Below are positions 63,633-64,000 of a DNA stretch of 64,000 nucleotides, one piece after another. The position numbers and the translations under genes were made by a program. Below the pieces are notes generated by a model. It saw nothing but the letters and a program-made list of their open reading frames with translations, was not told the DNA's origin and did no database searches. How positions within the stretch are numbered: position 1 is the stretch's first letter; every line of letters starts with the position of its first letter. This DNA is from Hippophae tibetana (taxonomy: Eukaryota > Streptophyta > Magnoliopsida > Rosales > Elaeagnaceae): positions 1,116,001-1,180,000 of the forward strand of contig JAZDXN010000013.1 of assembly GCA_037013495.1 (NCBI GenBank), read 5' to 3'.

Positions 63633-64000
63633 TTGCTTCTATGTATAATATTTTGTCACTTATGTTTTATCTTACACTTTCTAGCCAACAAGATATATTT
63701 GCTTGTCATTGTGGCAAACCTATCTAAACAAAAACATTTTGCAGTTAGACATATTGATGGAGAATTCTATAACTTGGAACCTGTAGTTTTGATACCTCAA
63801 TGTACTTCAATTATGGTCAAACTCATGATTGCATGTCAAAGCGGAGAGGCACTTCGTTGTAGATTCCTAGGTTTAGAAACACCTTATCCTTTTGCACACA
63901 ACCGTGTTCAATTTCATCAAGAATAGATTCATCTTCTTCTAGTCCTTGAAACTCAACAAGCCATATAGGAGATGAAAAGGTTGGAATGCATTAAGCAAGT
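63633..64000 (+). repeat. Partial monomer M91 at right edge (class T)
   Basis: This is a class T body with aaaaacatttt and gagaattc as in M86, plus the first part of an S3-type spacer, cut by the window end. Confidence 0.92.

Larger units (their letters stand above)
1..64000 (+). repeat. Satellite DNA array, ~716-bp monomer, head to tail
   Basis: Every part of the window aligns to one repeating unit. The landmark TTG of the motif ttgcttct recurs at 403, 1112, 1828, 2545 and so on to 63633, with steps of 716 or 717 bp apart from a 709-bp subtype, one 718-bp step (15073 to 15791) and three truncated units of 367, 282 and 282 bp. All copies face the same way, and no other sequence interrupts them. 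Landmarks in nearly all units are a HindIII site, a seven-T tract, ggaatgcatt, gagctaattaatct, ggttaacc and cctaggtt. Such arrays are typical of plant or animal heterochromatin and are maintained by unequal exchange and gene conversion. I do not recognise the family, and neither array edge is in the window. Confidence 0.98.
61458..64000 (+). repeat. 3,148-bp repeat, copy 2 (cut by window end)
   Basis: M88 (61918), M89 (62634), M90 (63351, 282 bp) and M91 (63633) repeat M83-M86 at offset 3,148, including ggtctttcaaac, caatttgtta, tagtagatg, cattgaatac and the truncation joint. The copy runs off the right edge, so its total copy number is unknown. Confidence 0.88.

Noticed and set aside
403..63926. 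About 80 open frames of 84-97 codons as a tandem gene family
   Set aside because: They start at TTG, repeat with the satellite period, vary mostly at residue-changing positions, have stops or frameshifts in several copies, and match no domain I know.
1..64000. CRISPR array
   Set aside because: The repeat is 716 bp with no short repeat-spacer pattern; the spacers here are themselves repeated.
1..64000. LTR retrotransposon or helitron origin of the monomer
   Set aside because: I see no primer-binding site, terminal TG/CA repeat structure, polyprotein motif or hairpin end; an origin from such an element cannot be excluded but is not supported.
1..64000. Ribosomal DNA, 5S or tRNA gene array
   Set aside because: No conserved rRNA segments, 5S internal control region or tRNA A/B boxes are visible in the monomer.

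Overview
The whole 64 kb window is one uninterrupted head-to-tail satellite DNA array. A single monomer of about 716 bp recurs from the first base to the last, always on the same strand. I see no gene, RNA gene, mobile element, CRISPR array or unique-sequence island. Taking a conserved TTG (start of the motif ttgcttct) as the register mark, I count 91 monomer starts (M1 at 403 to M91 at 63633) plus a partial monomer at the left edge. Three of these monomers are truncated (M9, M85, M90), and both window ends fall inside the array. Monomers are AT-rich (about one third G+C in a short hand count), nearly all carry a HindIII site, and spacing is 716-718 bp except for one 709-bp subtype and the truncations. 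This is typical of eukaryotic constitutive heterochromatin (centromeric, pericentromeric or subtelomeric). A flowering plant is my best guess, but the sequence alone does not prove it, and I do not recognise the satellite family.

The monomers fall into five body classes, named here from a diagnostic residue in the conserved open frame: I (Pro-Ile-Val, acctatag), T (cys-thr-ser, gtacttcaattatgg), F (phe-ser-ser, ttttcttcaatt), Y (gttagatatattg) and H (aacatgtag). The roughly 420-bp spacers between bodies fall into three classes. S1 has ggtgatg, aaggaag and ttcgaaac. S2 has aaagtttgg, gtcaattt, tatcattag and ctgaaatgg. S3 has ttgagcg, taccattag, ttcgtaac and attaataattt. Spacer and body classes follow an order F-S1-I-S2-T-S3-F, which points to an old three-monomer higher-order repeat of about 2,148 bp. 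It survives intact at 17,940-20,087, 24,388-26,535 and 11,491-13,639 and is scrambled elsewhere.

Younger amplifications lie on top of that. 1-2.26 kb: mosaic left edge. 2.26-10.14 kb: a 3,940-bp tandem duplication whose central joint is half a monomer out of register. 10.1-17.7 kb: older mixed trimers and single-monomer duplications. 17.7-30.5 kb: a nine-monomer, 6,448-bp block present twice, followed at 30.5-33.3 kb by a shortened third version. 33.3-36.2 kb: a 1,433-bp dimer duplication. 36.2-49 kb: mixed, older-looking region with the most diverged monomers. 49-57.7 kb: a 2,864-bp four-monomer repeat present about three times. 58.3-64 kb: a 3,148-bp repeat that has carried a 282-bp truncated monomer along with it.

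Nearly every monomer contains a 97-codon open frame. It starts at TTG rather than ATG, most variants in it change the amino acid, and several copies carry stops or a frameshift, so I treat it as non-coding. The interest of the window is its record of satellite evolution: homologous unequal exchange in whole-monomer steps, two out-of-register joints with little homology, chimeric monomers and CpG-biased variation.
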